From positions 1,178,001 through 1,242,000 of the forward strand of contig NZ_CP032630.1 of NCBI RefSeq assembly GCF_003627075.1: a stretch of DNA of 64,000 nt, given 5' to 3'. The notes beneath the pieces were generated by a model that was given only the letters and a program-made list of their open reading frames with translations, had not been told where the DNA came from and made no database searches. The position numbers and the translations under genes are program-made. Positions 1 to 8,014 of the stretch are shown here, in pieces (the first letter of the stretch is position 1; the number at the start of each line of letters is the position of its first letter). The DNA is from Protaetiibacter intestinalis. GTDB lineage: Bacteria > Actinomycetota > Actinomycetes > Actinomycetales > Microbacteriaceae.

Positions 1-1
1 C

Positions 2-232
2 TTCGACCGCGGACACGAGCGGGTGCTGCGCGAATGGGCCCCCACGGAGGCCGACCGCAGCAAGGTACAGCTGCTGATGAGCTTCGACCCGGAACAATCG
101 GGCACGATGGATGTGCCGGATCCGTATTATTCGGACGCCGCCATGTTCGACACCGTGCTCGTCGCGATCGAACGGGCCTGCAACGCGCTGTTCCGGCAGC
201 TCGAACCCGCCATCCGACAGGGAGTCCCATGA
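2..232 (+). CDS. Low-molecular-weight protein-tyrosine phosphatase, C-terminal part
   Basis: The window opens inside this gene, so only the last 76 residues are visible; the N-terminal CX5R phosphatase loop lies outside. What shows the family is the motif DPYY followed by a phenylalanine and a helix of the form VLVAIERACNAL, which matches the C-terminal DPYY-F-xx-I-E pattern of LMW phosphatases and carries the general-acid aspartate. The stop codon overlaps the start of purB as ATGA, so the two genes are probably translationally coupled. In actinobacteria these enzymes often act on tyrosine-phosphorylated capsule or exopolysaccharide regulators; that role here is inference. Family assignment is fairly secure, substrate unknown. 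Confidence 0.8.
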   Translation, partial: FDRGHERVLREWAPTEADRSKVQLLMSFDPEQSGTMDVPDPYYSDAAMFDTVLVAIERACNALFRQLEPAIRQGVP

Positions 233-1614
233 GTCCGCTTCCCCCCCAGCCGCTCAGTCCGCTCGACGGGCGCTACCGCGCCGCCGTCGAGGGGCTCGGC
301 GAGTACCTCTCGGAGGCGGGCCTCAACCGGGCGCGCGTGCAGGTCGAGGTGGAGTGGCTGCTGTTCCTCGCCGAGCGCGGCACGTTCGGCGCCGAGGTGC
401 CGAGCGCCGAGCAGGCCCGGGCCCTGCGCACCTGGGCGACCGAGTTCGGCCAGGCCGAGATCGACGAGCTCGCCACCCTCGAGGCCACCACGCGCCACGA
501 TGTGAAGGCCGTCGAGTACCTCGTGCGGCGCCGGCTCGCCGAGCTCGGGCTCACCCACCTCGCCGAGCTCACCCACTTCGCCTGCACGAGCGAGGACATC
601 AACAACCTCTCCTACGGCATCACGTTGCGCAGCGCCCTGCACGGGGTGTGGCTGCCCGCCTTCCGCACCGTCGTCGACGCGCTCCGCGAGCTCGCCCTCG
701 CCCAGCGCGACCAGCCGATGCTCGCCCACACGCACGGCCAGCCCGCCACCCCCACGACCTTCGGCAAGGAGATCGCCGTCGTCGTGCACCGCCTGCAGCG
801 TCAGCTCGCGGCGATCGAGGCGGTCGACTTCCCCGCCAAGTTCTCGGGCGCCACCGGCACCTTCTCGGCGCACCTCGCCGCCGACCCGGATGCCGACTGG
901 CCGGCCCTCTCGCGCGAGTTCGTGACCCAGCTCGGGCTCGCCTGGAATCCGCTCACCACGCAGATCGAGTCGCACGACGGCCAGGCGGAGCTGTTCGGGC
1001 GGGTCGCGCACGCCAACCGCATCCTGCACAACCTGGCGACCGACATCTGGACCTACATCTCGATGGGGTACCTCACGCAGATCCCGCAGGCCGGGGCGAC
1101 GGGGTCGTCGACGATGCCGCACAAGATCAACCCCATCCGCTTCGAGAACGCCGAGGCGAACCTCGAGCTCTCGAGCGCGCTGCTCGACTCGCTCGCCGCG
1201 ACGCTCGTGACGAGCCGCCTGCAGCGCGACCTCACCGACTCGACCACGCAGCGCAACATCGGCGTCGCGCTCGGGCATTCGCTGCTCGCGCTCGACAACC
1301 TCGCGCGTGGCCTCGGCGAGATCGCCGTGAACCCGGAGGCGCTGGCGGCCGACCTCGACGCGAACTGGGAGGTGCTCGGCGAGGCGATCCAGACGGTGAT
1401 CCGCGCCGAGGTGACGGCGGGGCGCTCCTCGATCGCCGACCCGTACGCGCTGCTCAAGGAGCTCACGCGCGGCAAGCGGGCGACGGCCGCCGACCTCGCC
1501 GAGTTCATCTCGGGCCTCGACATCGGCGACGCCGCGAAGAGCCGCCTCCTCGCCCTCACCCCGGCGACGTACACGGGCGCCGCCTCCACCCTCGTCGACT
1601 ACCTCGACGCCTGA
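229..1614 (+). CDS. purB: Adenylosuccinate lyase
   Basis: Cytosolic enzyme of purine synthesis. It removes fumarate from SAICAR and from adenylosuccinate. The 461-residue protein carries the fumarase/aspartase superfamily signature GSSTMPHKINP at residues 292-302, the active-site stretch TSEDINNL (120-127) and HTHGQPATPTT (167-177). Length is normal for the family. The ATG at 229 was chosen because it overlaps the upstream stop and because the protein begins in the usual way just before LSPLDGRY; the frame stays open further upstream but that extension is the phosphatase gene read out of frame. A long inverted repeat 15 bases after the stop may end the transcript. Confidence 0.97.
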   Translation: MSPLPPQPLSPLDGRYRAAVEGLGEYLSEAGLNRARVQVEVEWLLFLAERGTFGAEVPSAEQARALRTWATEFGQAEIDELATLEATTRHDVKAVEYLVRRRLAELGLTHLAELTHFACTSEDINNLSYGITLRSALHGVWLPAFRTVVDALRELALAQRDQPMLAHTHGQPATPTTFGKEIAVVVHRLQRQLAAIEAVDFPAKFSGATGTFSAHLAADPDADWPALSREFVTQLGLAWNPLTTQIESHDGQAELFGRVAHANRILHNLATDIWTYISMGYLTQIPQAGATGSSTMPHKINPIRFENAEANLELSSALLDSLAATLVTSRLQRDLTDSTTQRNIGVALGHSLLALDNLARGLGEIAVNPEALAADLDANWEVLGEAIQTVIRAEVTAGRSSIADPYALLKELTRGKRATAADLAEFISGLDIGDAAKSRLLALTPATYTGAASTLVDYLDA

Positions 1615-1629
1615 GTCCCCCACCTTCTC

Positions 1630-1703
1630 GTCAAACGCTGTAGCGCCACGCCTCCGGCCGCAGACATTCCTGCAGCGTCGGGCGTGGCGCTACAGCGTTT
1701 GAC
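1630..1703. repeat. Perfect 23-bp inverted repeat with 28-bp loop
   Basis: Arms at 1630-1652 and 1681-1703 are exact reverse complements, starting GTCAAACGCTGTAGCG on the left and ending CGCTACAGCGTTTGAC on the right. It lies between convergent purB and the sigma factor gene, so a bidirectional terminator is possible. The arms are longer than a terminator needs and there is no T-run, so a palindromic intergenic repeat family is the other option. Confidence 0.8.
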
Positions 1704-1718
1704 ACCAGCACCGTCGGT

Positions 1719-2210
1719 TCAGACGGGGGCGAGGGCCTCACGCAGCTCGGACTTCGCGCGCTGGTAGCGCCCGCGCGCGGTCGAGGCGGGGATGCCCTGC
1801 ACCTCGGCCGCCTCGGCGAGGGTGAGGCCGTCCCAGTGCACGAGGCGGATGAGTTCCGCCAGCTCCGGGTCGAGGCGGGCGATCGCCTCGCGCACCTCGG
1901 CACCCTCACCCGCATCCGGAGCCGCGACGGGCTGCACCAGGAGCCGCAGGCGGTTGGCGAGCCGCCAGCGTCGCCGCTCACCGCGCTGGGCGTTGGCGAG
2001 CACGTTGCGCGCGGTCACGTACAGCCACATGCGCGCCCGCTCGGGGTCGGCGGGCAGCTCGGATGCGCGCCGCCAGGCCGCGAGCATCACCTCGGCGAGC
2101 AGGTCGGCGGCATCCGCCGGCTGCACCCGTCGCTCGAAGTAGGCCAGCAGCTCGGGCGCGTTCGCGGCGAGCTCCTCGGCGACGCGCCCGCCCGCCGCGT
2201 CAGCCTTCAT
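1719..2210 (-). CDS. ECF-type RNA polymerase sigma factor
   Basis: A 163-residue protein with the two-domain layout of extracytoplasmic-function sigma factors. Region 2 spans about residues 15-85 with the core-binding motif DAADLLAEVMLAAWRR and the MWLYVTARNVLAN stretch. Region 4 spans about 105-155 with the helix-turn-helix LTLAEAAEVQGIPASTARGRYQRAKSELR. It would direct polymerase to a stress or envelope regulon, not identifiable here. The gene is the second of two overlapping genes: its start lies 11 bases inside the end of the upstream membrane-protein gene. That order, putative membrane partner first and sigma factor second, is the reverse of the usual sigma/anti-sigma order. Confidence 0.9.
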   Translation of the reverse strand: MKADAAGGRVAEELAANAPELLAYFERRVQPADAADLLAEVMLAAWRRASELPADPERARMWLYVTARNVLANAQRGERRRWRLANRLRLLVQPVAAPDAGEGAEVREAIARLDPELAELIRLVHWDGLTLAEAAEVQGIPASTARGRYQRAKSELREALAPV

Positions 2211-2826
2211 TCGCCCGCTCGATCGAGCAGGTGGAGGCGACCGTCGCGTCCTGCGCCGCGGGGTCGACGCCGCGCGCGTTCAGCTCCTCGAACAGCACGC
2301 CCGTGACGCCCTGCTGCACCGCGGTGTCGTACTCGAAATCGGGGTCGGCGTAGAGGTAGTCGTCGGTACCGTAGCTGGTGTCCCAGCTGTTGCCGAACTC
2401 GTCACCGGCCGTACTCGACGTCGCGCGGATGCGGGCGATCTCCGCCTCGACGTCGACCGCGCTCGCGAAGTCGATCCCGGCGGCGATGTCGCGCGCGGTG
2501 GCGCCGGTGGCGTCATCGTCGAACGCGATCCGGAGCTCGCAGGCGTCGCCGCTCGGAAGGCTGTACGCATAGACGACGTCCGGGTCCTGCGCCCACGGAC
2601 CCCACTCGATGACGCCCGTCGCCGCGGCGGTGCCGGCCCCCGCCAGCAGGGCGACCGTCGCGATGCCGGTTCCGACCGCGATGCGCCGGCGCGAGCGGGA
2701 GGCGCGACGCTCGTTGCCGGACGCGACCGCCATCCGGGTCAGCTCCTCGCGAAGCTCCGGCGTCGCGGTCGTGGTGCGGGGTGCCGAGCGCGCGAGCAGC
2801 TCCTCGATCGGGTCGGTGTCGATCAT
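2200..2826 (-). CDS. Single-pass membrane protein, possible anti-sigma partner
   Basis: A 208-residue protein with a short cytoplasmic N terminus (MIDTDPIEELLARSAP), a basic stretch RRASRSRRR near residue 43, one membrane segment at about 49-70 and an acidic extracytoplasmic domain rich in Asp and Tyr. No zinc-binding HxxxCxxC anti-sigma motif is present. It precedes and overlaps the ECF sigma gene, so the two are surely co-expressed, and the topology fits a membrane-bound regulator of that sigma factor. That function is inference from position; no catalytic motif is recognised. Start ATG at 2826 is preceded by GAAGGAA. Two cysteines in the outer domain could form a disulfide. Confidence 0.75.
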   Translation of the reverse strand: MIDTDPIEELLARSAPRTTTATPELREELTRMAVASGNERRASRSRRRIAVGTGIATVALLAGAGTAAATGVIEWGPWAQDPDVVYAYSLPSGDACELRIAFDDDATGATARDIAAGIDFASAVDVEAEIARIRATSSTAGDEFGNSWDTSYGTDDYLYADPDFEYDTAVQQGVTGVLFEELNARGVDPAAQDATVASTCSIERANEG

Positions 2827-2888
2827 GGGGTTCCTTCTCGTGGTGAGTGTCTACCCCCACATGTCCGGCACCCCCGCATCCGTCCACG

Positions 2889-2985
2889 GCTGTGTCGAAA
2901 ATGCAGGAGATCCCGCGCGTGTCGCCGCGGCGAGGGCAGCAACCATGGAGGTCGGAGCCGGGTGATCCTGCATTTTCGACACAGC
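2889..2985. repeat. Perfect 20-bp inverted repeat with 57-bp spacer
   Basis: Arms at 2889-2908 (GCTGTGTCGAAAATGCAGGA) and 2966-2985 are exact reverse complements. The element sits between the stop of the gene at 3011 and the start of the gene at 2826, both on the minus strand. A CCCG/CGGG match inside the spacer can lengthen the stem. The AT-rich GTCGAAAATGCAGG arms stand out from the surrounding GC-rich DNA. It may be a terminator or a palindromic repeat. Confidence 0.75.
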
Positions 2986-3010
2986 AGGAGGGGAGGGAGC
3001 GCGGGAGGGA

Positions 3011-3316
3011 TCAGTGGCCGCGGGGACCGGACTGCGGGTCGCGGTGCACGGAGCCGGCGGTGCCGGTGGGGGCGTCGGGGTCGACCGGGTCGACGCGGTC
3101 GTCGTCGATCTTCGGGCCGACGGCGATGAGCAGCGTGGCGAGCACGACGAGCGAGGCGATGAAGGCGACACCCGCCATGATGAGGGCGAGCCCCCACTCG
3201 CGCGTGCCCATGAAGACGAACGCCCCGACGAACACGCCGAAGACGGCCGCCATCACGAGCAGCTCGAGCGGCCGCATCTTCTCCCGCCGGGTGGGCGTGT
3301 GCTGCGGTTCGGTCAC
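3011..3316 (-). CDS. Small two-helix membrane protein of unknown function
   Basis: A 101-residue protein with a basic N terminus (PTRREKMRP) and two hydrophobic segments, about residues 16-36 and 42-66, followed by a polar tail rich in Asp and Pro that should lie in the cytoplasm. No catalytic motif is visible and I do not recognise the family with confidence. Its start overlaps the stop of the upstream DUF308-like gene by four bases (ATGA), so the pair forms a coupled operon and the two membrane proteins may work together. The palindrome at 2889-2985 lies just after its stop. Confidence 0.7.
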   Translation of the reverse strand: MTEPQHTPTRREKMRPLELLVMAAVFGVFVGAFVFMGTREWGLALIMAGVAFIASLVVLATLLIAVGPKIDDDRVDPVDPDAPTGTAGSVHRDPQSGPRGH

Positions 3317-3942
3317 GCGGCCGCCTCCGCGGAGCGCGCCGCGCGCACGGGCCGCAGGGTGACGGTGGCGATCGCGAGCTGTACGCCCACGATGACCGCC
3401 CAGGCGCCCAGGATGCCGACGAGCACGATGTCGGCGGTGATGACGCCCGAGATGGTCTGCCCCTTGTCCTCGAACTCGTACACCTGGCGCAGGTCCTGCG
3501 GCACGAGCAGGAACGCGAGCCCGAGCAGCACCGTGAGGGCACCGGTCAGCAGCCAGTCGCGCGCCGCCGGACGCGCGCGGCGGAAGCGGATGCCGTTGAC
3601 GGTCTCGAGGGCGCCCGCGACGATCGCCCAGGCGCTCACGACGAGCACGAGATACCCGATCCCGCCGCCCGGCAGCACGAGCGCCGCGATCCCCGCGAGG
3701 CCGGTGACGATACCCTGCAGCAGCACGAGGCCGCGCACGGCACGGTCGGCGCGCAACGCGGCGGCCAGCAGCACGGCCGCGGTGACGACGGCGAAGACGC
3801 CGAAGGAGACGAGTCCGAGCGGCGCGGAGTGGTCCTGGCTGAAGCTGATGAGCAGGCCGAGCGCGAGCGCGGGCAGGGCACGTGCGAGAGGAGCGACCCA
3901 GGTATCCGGCGCTCCGAGAGCGGGCGAGGCTTCCGTGGGCAC
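3313..3942 (-). CDS. DUF308/HdeD-like multi-pass membrane protein
   Basis: A 209-residue integral membrane protein with about six hydrophobic helices arranged in the repeated two-helix pattern of the HdeD/DUF308 group, including the paired segments ending GIRFRRARPAARDW and GVQLAIATVTLRPVRAAR. HdeD in enteric bacteria is linked to acid resistance; in actinobacteria the role is unknown. It is the first gene of a two-gene operon with the small membrane protein at 3011-3316 and is separated from the flavoprotein gene at 3990 by 47 bases. The family call rests on hydrophobicity pattern and the basic loop after helix 4, so it is moderate. Confidence 0.65.
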   Translation of the reverse strand: MPTEASPALGAPDTWVAPLARALPALALGLLISFSQDHSAPLGLVSFGVFAVVTAAVLLAAALRADRAVRGLVLLQGIVTGLAGIAALVLPGGGIGYLVLVVSAWAIVAGALETVNGIRFRRARPAARDWLLTGALTVLLGLAFLLVPQDLRQVYEFEDKGQTISGVITADIVLVGILGAWAVIVGVQLAIATVTLRPVRAARSAEAAA

Positions 3943-3989
3943 GACACCATCCTACGTTCGGCCGCGACGCCCGGACGCCGGGCCCCGCC

Positions 3990-5618
3990 TCACCCGGCGA
4001 GCACGCGGTGCACCGAGGCGACGGCGCTCGATCCCTCGCCGACCGCCGCCGCGACGCGCTTCATCGAACCGCGCCGCACGTCGCCCGCCGCGAACACCCG
4101 CGGCATCGAGGTCTCGAACGGGAACGGATCCCGTCCGAGCTCCTGCCAGCGCGCGAGCGACAGCGCCGTGACGTCGACGCCGGTGCGGATGAAGCCGTCG
4201 GCATCCGTGTCGACCGAGCGCAGCCAGCGGGTGGCCGGCTCCGCCCCGATGAAGCAGAACAGCCCACGCGCGGCGATCTCGCCCGCCGAGTCGATCGACA
4301 CGGAGCGCAGCGCGACATCGCCGCCGAGCCCCACGACGTTCGAGCCGAGGTGCACCTGGATGCGGGGGTCCTCGCCGAGACGGTCGACGAGGTACGACGA
4401 CATGCCGGCGCCGAGCTCCGCGCCACGCACCACGAGGTGCACGGGGCAGCCGTTGGATGCCAGGTACAGCGCCGCCTGCCCCGCGGAGTTCGCGCCGCCC
4501 ACCACGACGACGGGCGACTCCGCCACCTGCCGCAGCTCGAGCGGGGTCGCCGCATAGAAGATGCCGGCCTGCTCGAAGTCCGTCCAGCGGTCCAGCTGCA
4601 GGCGACGATAGGCGGCCCCCGAGGTGACAATCGCGGCACGGGCCCGGATGATGCGGCCGTCGACGAGGGTCACGTCGAGCAGGCCGTCCGCCTCGTCGAG
4701 GGCCACCGCCTCGCACGGCGCGTACACGCGCACCCCGAACTTGAGCGCCTGCAGCGTCGCCTGCCCGATCAGCTCGCCGCCGCTGACCCCGAACGGGAAG
4801 CCGAGGAAGTTCTCGATGCGCGAGGTGGCGGCCGCCTGCCCGCCGGGCGCGACCGCGTCCAGCAGCACCGTGCTGAGCCCCTCGGATGCGCCGTAGATCG
4901 CCGCCGCGAGTCCGGCCGGCCCGCCGCCTACGACCACGAGGTCGACCGCCTCGTCGCCCTGCGCCTCGTAGGCGAGTCCCAGCCGTTCGGCGACCGCGCC
5001 CGGGGTGGCGTGCAGCACGGGCTCGCCCTGGATGAACGCGATCGGCAGGTCCTGTGCGCGGTAGCGGAAGGAGGCGTTCTCGTCGGCGGGGCTGACCGTG
5101 AACGCCGTGTGCACGAGGTCGAGCCGCTCGGCGAAGCGCCTGAGCGCCAGGAACTCGCCCGAGGAATCCGCGCCGACGAACTTGAGCGTCATCGCCGCCG
5201 AGCCCCGCCGCAGGTTCTCGCGGCGAGCCCACAGCGCGTGCAGGATGAGGTCGCACAGCTCGTCGTCCTCGTTCATGATGCGCCGCAGTTCGGCCCGGTC
5301 GAGCAGCCGCACCCGGGAGTCGCCCCGGGCCCGCGCCGAGAGGAAGGCGCTCTGCCCGTTGAGCAGTCCGAGCTCACCCGCGAAGGTACGCGGTCCCATC
5401 GTGGCGAGCACCTCCTCGCCCATCCAGGCGAGCGCGTCGCGCACGAGCTCGACGGCGCCCTCCTCGACGAGCACCATGGGGTAGTCGCGCTGCCCCGCAC
5501 GGAACACGTGCTCGCCGTCGGCCACTTCGAGCGGCGTCGCGTGCTCGACGAGCCGCGCCCACTGCGCGTCGCTCAGCTGCGGTTGCATGACCGGGTCGGC
5601 GGGGTCGAGTTCGGGCAT
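3990..5618 (-). CDS. Cyclic-nucleotide-domain FAD oxidoreductase, thioredoxin-reductase-like, without CxxC
   Basis: A 542-residue fusion. Residues about 10-130 form a cNMP-binding (CAP effector-like) domain with the FAGELGLLNGQSAFLSARA phosphate-binding cassette. A thioredoxin-like linker of about 145-215 (LKFVGADSSGEFLALRRFAE) follows. The rest is a thioredoxin-reductase fold with the FAD motif GGGPAG (231-236), a second nucleotide motif VVVGGANSAG (371-380) and a C-terminal FAAGDVRRG. The place where thioredoxin reductases have CATC reads FYAAT (354-358), so the redox-active disulfide is missing and it cannot work as a classical thioredoxin reductase. Start at 5618 is preceded by GAGGAG and lies one base after the nhaA fusion stop, so the two genes are coupled. 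Electron acceptor unknown. Confidence 0.88.
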   Translation of the reverse strand: MPELDPADPVMQPQLSDAQWARLVEHATPLEVADGEHVFRAGQRDYPMVLVEEGAVELVRDALAWMGEEVLATMGPRTFAGELGLLNGQSAFLSARARGDSRVRLLDRAELRRIMNEDDELCDLILHALWARRENLRRGSAAMTLKFVGADSSGEFLALRRFAERLDLVHTAFTVSPADENASFRYRAQDLPIAFIQGEPVLHATPGAVAERLGLAYEAQGDEAVDLVVVGGGPAGLAAAIYGASEGLSTVLLDAVAPGGQAAATSRIENFLGFPFGVSGGELIGQATLQALKFGVRVYAPCEAVALDEADGLLDVTLVDGRIIRARAAIVTSGAAYRRLQLDRWTDFEQAGIFYAATPLELRQVAESPVVVVGGANSAGQAALYLASNGCPVHLVVRGAELGAGMSSYLVDRLGEDPRIQVHLGSNVVGLGGDVALRSVSIDSAGEIAARGLFCFIGAEPATRWLRSVDTDADGFIRTGVDVTALSLARWQELGRDPFPFETSMPRVFAAGDVRRGSMKRVAAAVGEGSSAVASVHRVLAG

Positions 5619-5619
5619 C

Positions 5620-7524
5620 TCAGCTCCTCGGGGAGGGGGTCGGGGCGGATGTCGGTGCCGGCGCGGGGTCGGCCTCGCGCAGCGCCCGGATGAGCGAGCC
5701 CGCGTCGTAGGGCCCCACGTGGCGGCGGCCGTTGATGAAGAAGGTGGGCACCGAGTCGACACCCATCGCCTCCGCGTCGAGCATGTCGTCGCGCACGTGG
5801 GCGGCCACCTCCGCCGACTGCAGGTCGCGCTCGAACCGCGGCACATCGAGCCCGAGCTGCGCCGCGAGCCGAACGATGTCGGAGGGCAGCTGGTTCTCCT
5901 GGTCGGCGAAGAGCCCTCGCTCGAACTCCCAGAACCTGCCCTGCAGCGCGGCCGCCTCCGAGGCCTCCGCCCCCGCGAGCGCGTTGGGATGCTGGTCGAC
6001 GAGCGGGGCGTGCCGCCACACGTAGCGCAGCTCGTCGCCGAGCTCCTCGCGCACCTGCTGGATCGCGCCCGAGGCCTTCGAGCAGAACGGGCACTGGAAG
6101 TCGCCGTACTCGACCACCTCGTACCGCGCGTCGGCCGTGCCGAACATGTGGTCGCGGCGCGGGTCGACGGGGCGCACCAGGGTCTGGCCGGTCTCCTCGT
6201 CCGGGTGCACGGCGTCCGAGATCCGGAACACGGCCGTCGCGATCGCGAAGGCGATGACGGATGCCGCGAGCACCCCGACCCGCGCCTCGTTCTGGGCCGC
6301 CGGGTCGTCGATCGCGAGGTCGACGATGAACAGCGAGATGGTGAAGCCGATGCCGCACAGCACGGCGCCGCCCGCGATGCGGTCGAGTGTGAGCCCGGCG
6401 CCGAACTCGCCCACCCGCAGCAGCTTCATGATCGCCGCCGAGCCGAACACCCCGAGGAACTTGCCCACGACGAGGCCGATCACGACGCCCCAGGTGAGCG
6501 CCGAGGTGAGGGCGGCGGCGAGGATGTCGCCGCTCAGCACGACGCCCGCGTTGGCGAGCGCGAAGAGCGGCAGGATGACGAGCGCCACGTACGGGGCGTA
6601 GGCCGACTGCAGGCGCTCGTTGATGGAGATCGACTCGCGCAGGCTGTTGGCGGCGACGCGCGCGTACTCGCTGTTGGGCGACTGCCGGAAGGTGCGCGCG
6701 AGCTCGAGCGCGTGCTCGACGTCGCGACGGTTCGGGCGGTACACGGGCACGAGCAGGGCGATGGCGACACCCGCGAGGGTCGGGTGCACCCCGGATGCCA
6801 GGAAGGCGAGCCACACGATGATCGCGAGCGTCGCGTACACGGGCCCGCGCCCCATCCGCAGGTAGCGCGTGAAGTAGATCGCGACGAGCCCGGCGACGGC
6901 GATGAGCAGCGGCAGCGGGGTGAAGTCCTGGGTGTAGACGAGCGCGATGATGCTGAGCGCGCCGATGTCGTCGACGACCGCGAGCGCGAGCAGGAACACC
7001 CGCAGCCGCCCGGGCACCCGCGGCCCGACGAGTGCGAGCGCACCCACCAGGAACGCCGTGTCGGTCGAGATGACGACACCCCAGGCCTGCTGTTGCCCGC
7101 TCGGTGCCGCGATGAGCACGAACAGCAGCGCGGGCACGACGAGACCCACGACCGCGGCGACGACCGGCACCATGGCGCGCGACCAGCTCGTCAGCTCACC
7201 GATCGCGAACTCGCGGCGCACCTCGAGGCCGACCGTGAAGAAGAAGATCGCCATGAGCGCGTCGTTCACGAGCGCGTGCAGGGTGAACTCGAGGTGCAGC
7301 TCGCCCACGCCGAGCTCGAGGTGGGTGTCCCAGAACGAGGTGTAGGAGCCGAGCCCGAGGTTCGCCCAGAGGATGGCGGCCGCGGTCGCGAGCAGCAGCA
7401 TGAGCGCGCCGACGCGTTGCAGACCCATGGCGCCGATCTTCTCGGCGATTGAGCGGTGGCGATGCCCGCGTCGGGAACGTCCGCCGCCCGCGTCGGGCGC
7501 CGAGGCGATCTCGACCCGCGTCAT
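5620..7524 (-). CDS. nhaA: Na+/H+ antiporter NhaA fused to a DsbA-like thioredoxin domain
   Basis: A 634-residue fusion protein. The first about 420 residues are a multi-pass NhaA antiporter, shown by FFFTVGLEVRREF, STDTAFLVGAL and the twin aspartates in LAVVDDIGAL that carry sodium and protons. Residues about 445-620 are a thioredoxin-fold domain with CPFC at 478-481 and the cis-proline motif SVPTFFI, so it should do thiol-disulfide exchange. The fusion links ion homeostasis to redox chemistry; such NhaA-thioredoxin fusions are known in actinobacteria, but the substrate of the domain is not. Start ATG 7524 has GAGGGAGG eight bases upstream; an upstream in-frame start at 7620 gives a Pro/Arg-rich leader and was rejected. 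Confidence 0.92.
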   Translation of the reverse strand: MTRVEIASAPDAGGGRSRRGHRHRSIAEKIGAMGLQRVGALMLLLATAAAILWANLGLGSYTSFWDTHLELGVGELHLEFTLHALVNDALMAIFFFTVGLEVRREFAIGELTSWSRAMVPVVAAVVGLVVPALLFVLIAAPSGQQQAWGVVISTDTAFLVGALALVGPRVPGRLRVFLLALAVVDDIGALSIIALVYTQDFTPLPLLIAVAGLVAIYFTRYLRMGRGPVYATLAIIVWLAFLASGVHPTLAGVAIALLVPVYRPNRRDVEHALELARTFRQSPNSEYARVAANSLRESISINERLQSAYAPYVALVILPLFALANAGVVLSGDILAAALTSALTWGVVIGLVVGKFLGVFGSAAIMKLLRVGEFGAGLTLDRIAGGAVLCGIGFTISLFIVDLAIDDPAAQNEARVGVLAASVIAFAIATAVFRISDAVHPDEETGQTLVRPVDPRRDHMFGTADARYEVVEYGDFQCPFCSKASGAIQQVREELGDELRYVWRHAPLVDQHPNALAGAEASEAAALQGRFWEFERGLFADQENQLPSDIVRLAAQLGLDVPRFERDLQSAEVAAHVRDDMLDAEAMGVDSVPTFFINGRRHVGPYDAGSLIRALREADPAPAPTSAPTPSPRS

Positions 7525-7631
7525 CCGGCCTCCCTCTCCGCGCCCGCGGGGGTGGGGCGGGCCCGGGGGCGGTCCTCGTTCATCCTCACCCCGCACGGCG
7601 GGCGGGTCAACCGTCCGCATAGGGTGACGGT

Positions 7632-8000
7632 ATGGCCGACGAGTCGATCGACACCGCGGTGTCCCCGTCGGGGACCGGATGCGCGGAGTGCGAGGCCTCC
7701 GGCGGCTGGTGGGTGCACCTGCGGCGCTGCGCGGCCTGCGGGCACGTGGGCTGCTGCGACACCTCGCTCGGCCGGCACGCGACCGCGCACTTCCGCGCGA
7801 GCGCGCATCCGCTCATGCAGAGCTTCGAGCCGGGTGAGGACTGGTTCTGGGACTACCGCACCGAGGAGCTCGTCGACGGACCCCCGCTCGCCCCGCCGAG
7901 GAGCCGTCCCGCGGATCAGCCGGTGCCGGGGCCCGCCGGCCGCGTCCCCGCCGACTGGCGTGCCCTGCTTCGGGCGCGCGACGCCGCCGAGGCGGGCTGA
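7632..8000 (+). CDS. UBP-type zinc-finger protein
   Basis: A 122-residue cytoplasmic protein. Residues about 15-70 hold a ZnF-UBP domain with CAEC, CAACGHVGCC and two histidines in GRHATAHFRASAHP, the ligand pattern that coordinates zinc in ubiquitin-specific proteases. Bacteria without ubiquitin still carry this domain as a stand-alone protein, with unknown partner. The C-terminal 50 residues are Pro-rich and unstructured. It is divergent from the NhaA-DsbA/flavoprotein pair with a 107-base gap, so the three genes may form one functional group through a shared promoter region. A free C-terminal ligand for the finger is not identified here. Confidence 0.85.
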   Translation: MADESIDTAVSPSGTGCAECEASGGWWVHLRRCAACGHVGCCDTSLGRHATAHFRASAHPLMQSFEPGEDWFWDYRTEELVDGPPLAPPRSRPADQPVPGPAGRVPADWRALLRARDAAEAG

Positions 8001-8014
8001 GTCCGGATCGCCCC

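Noticed and set aside
127..1623. Long antisense frame across purB
   Set aside because: Same shadow effect; purB itself has complete catalytic motifs.
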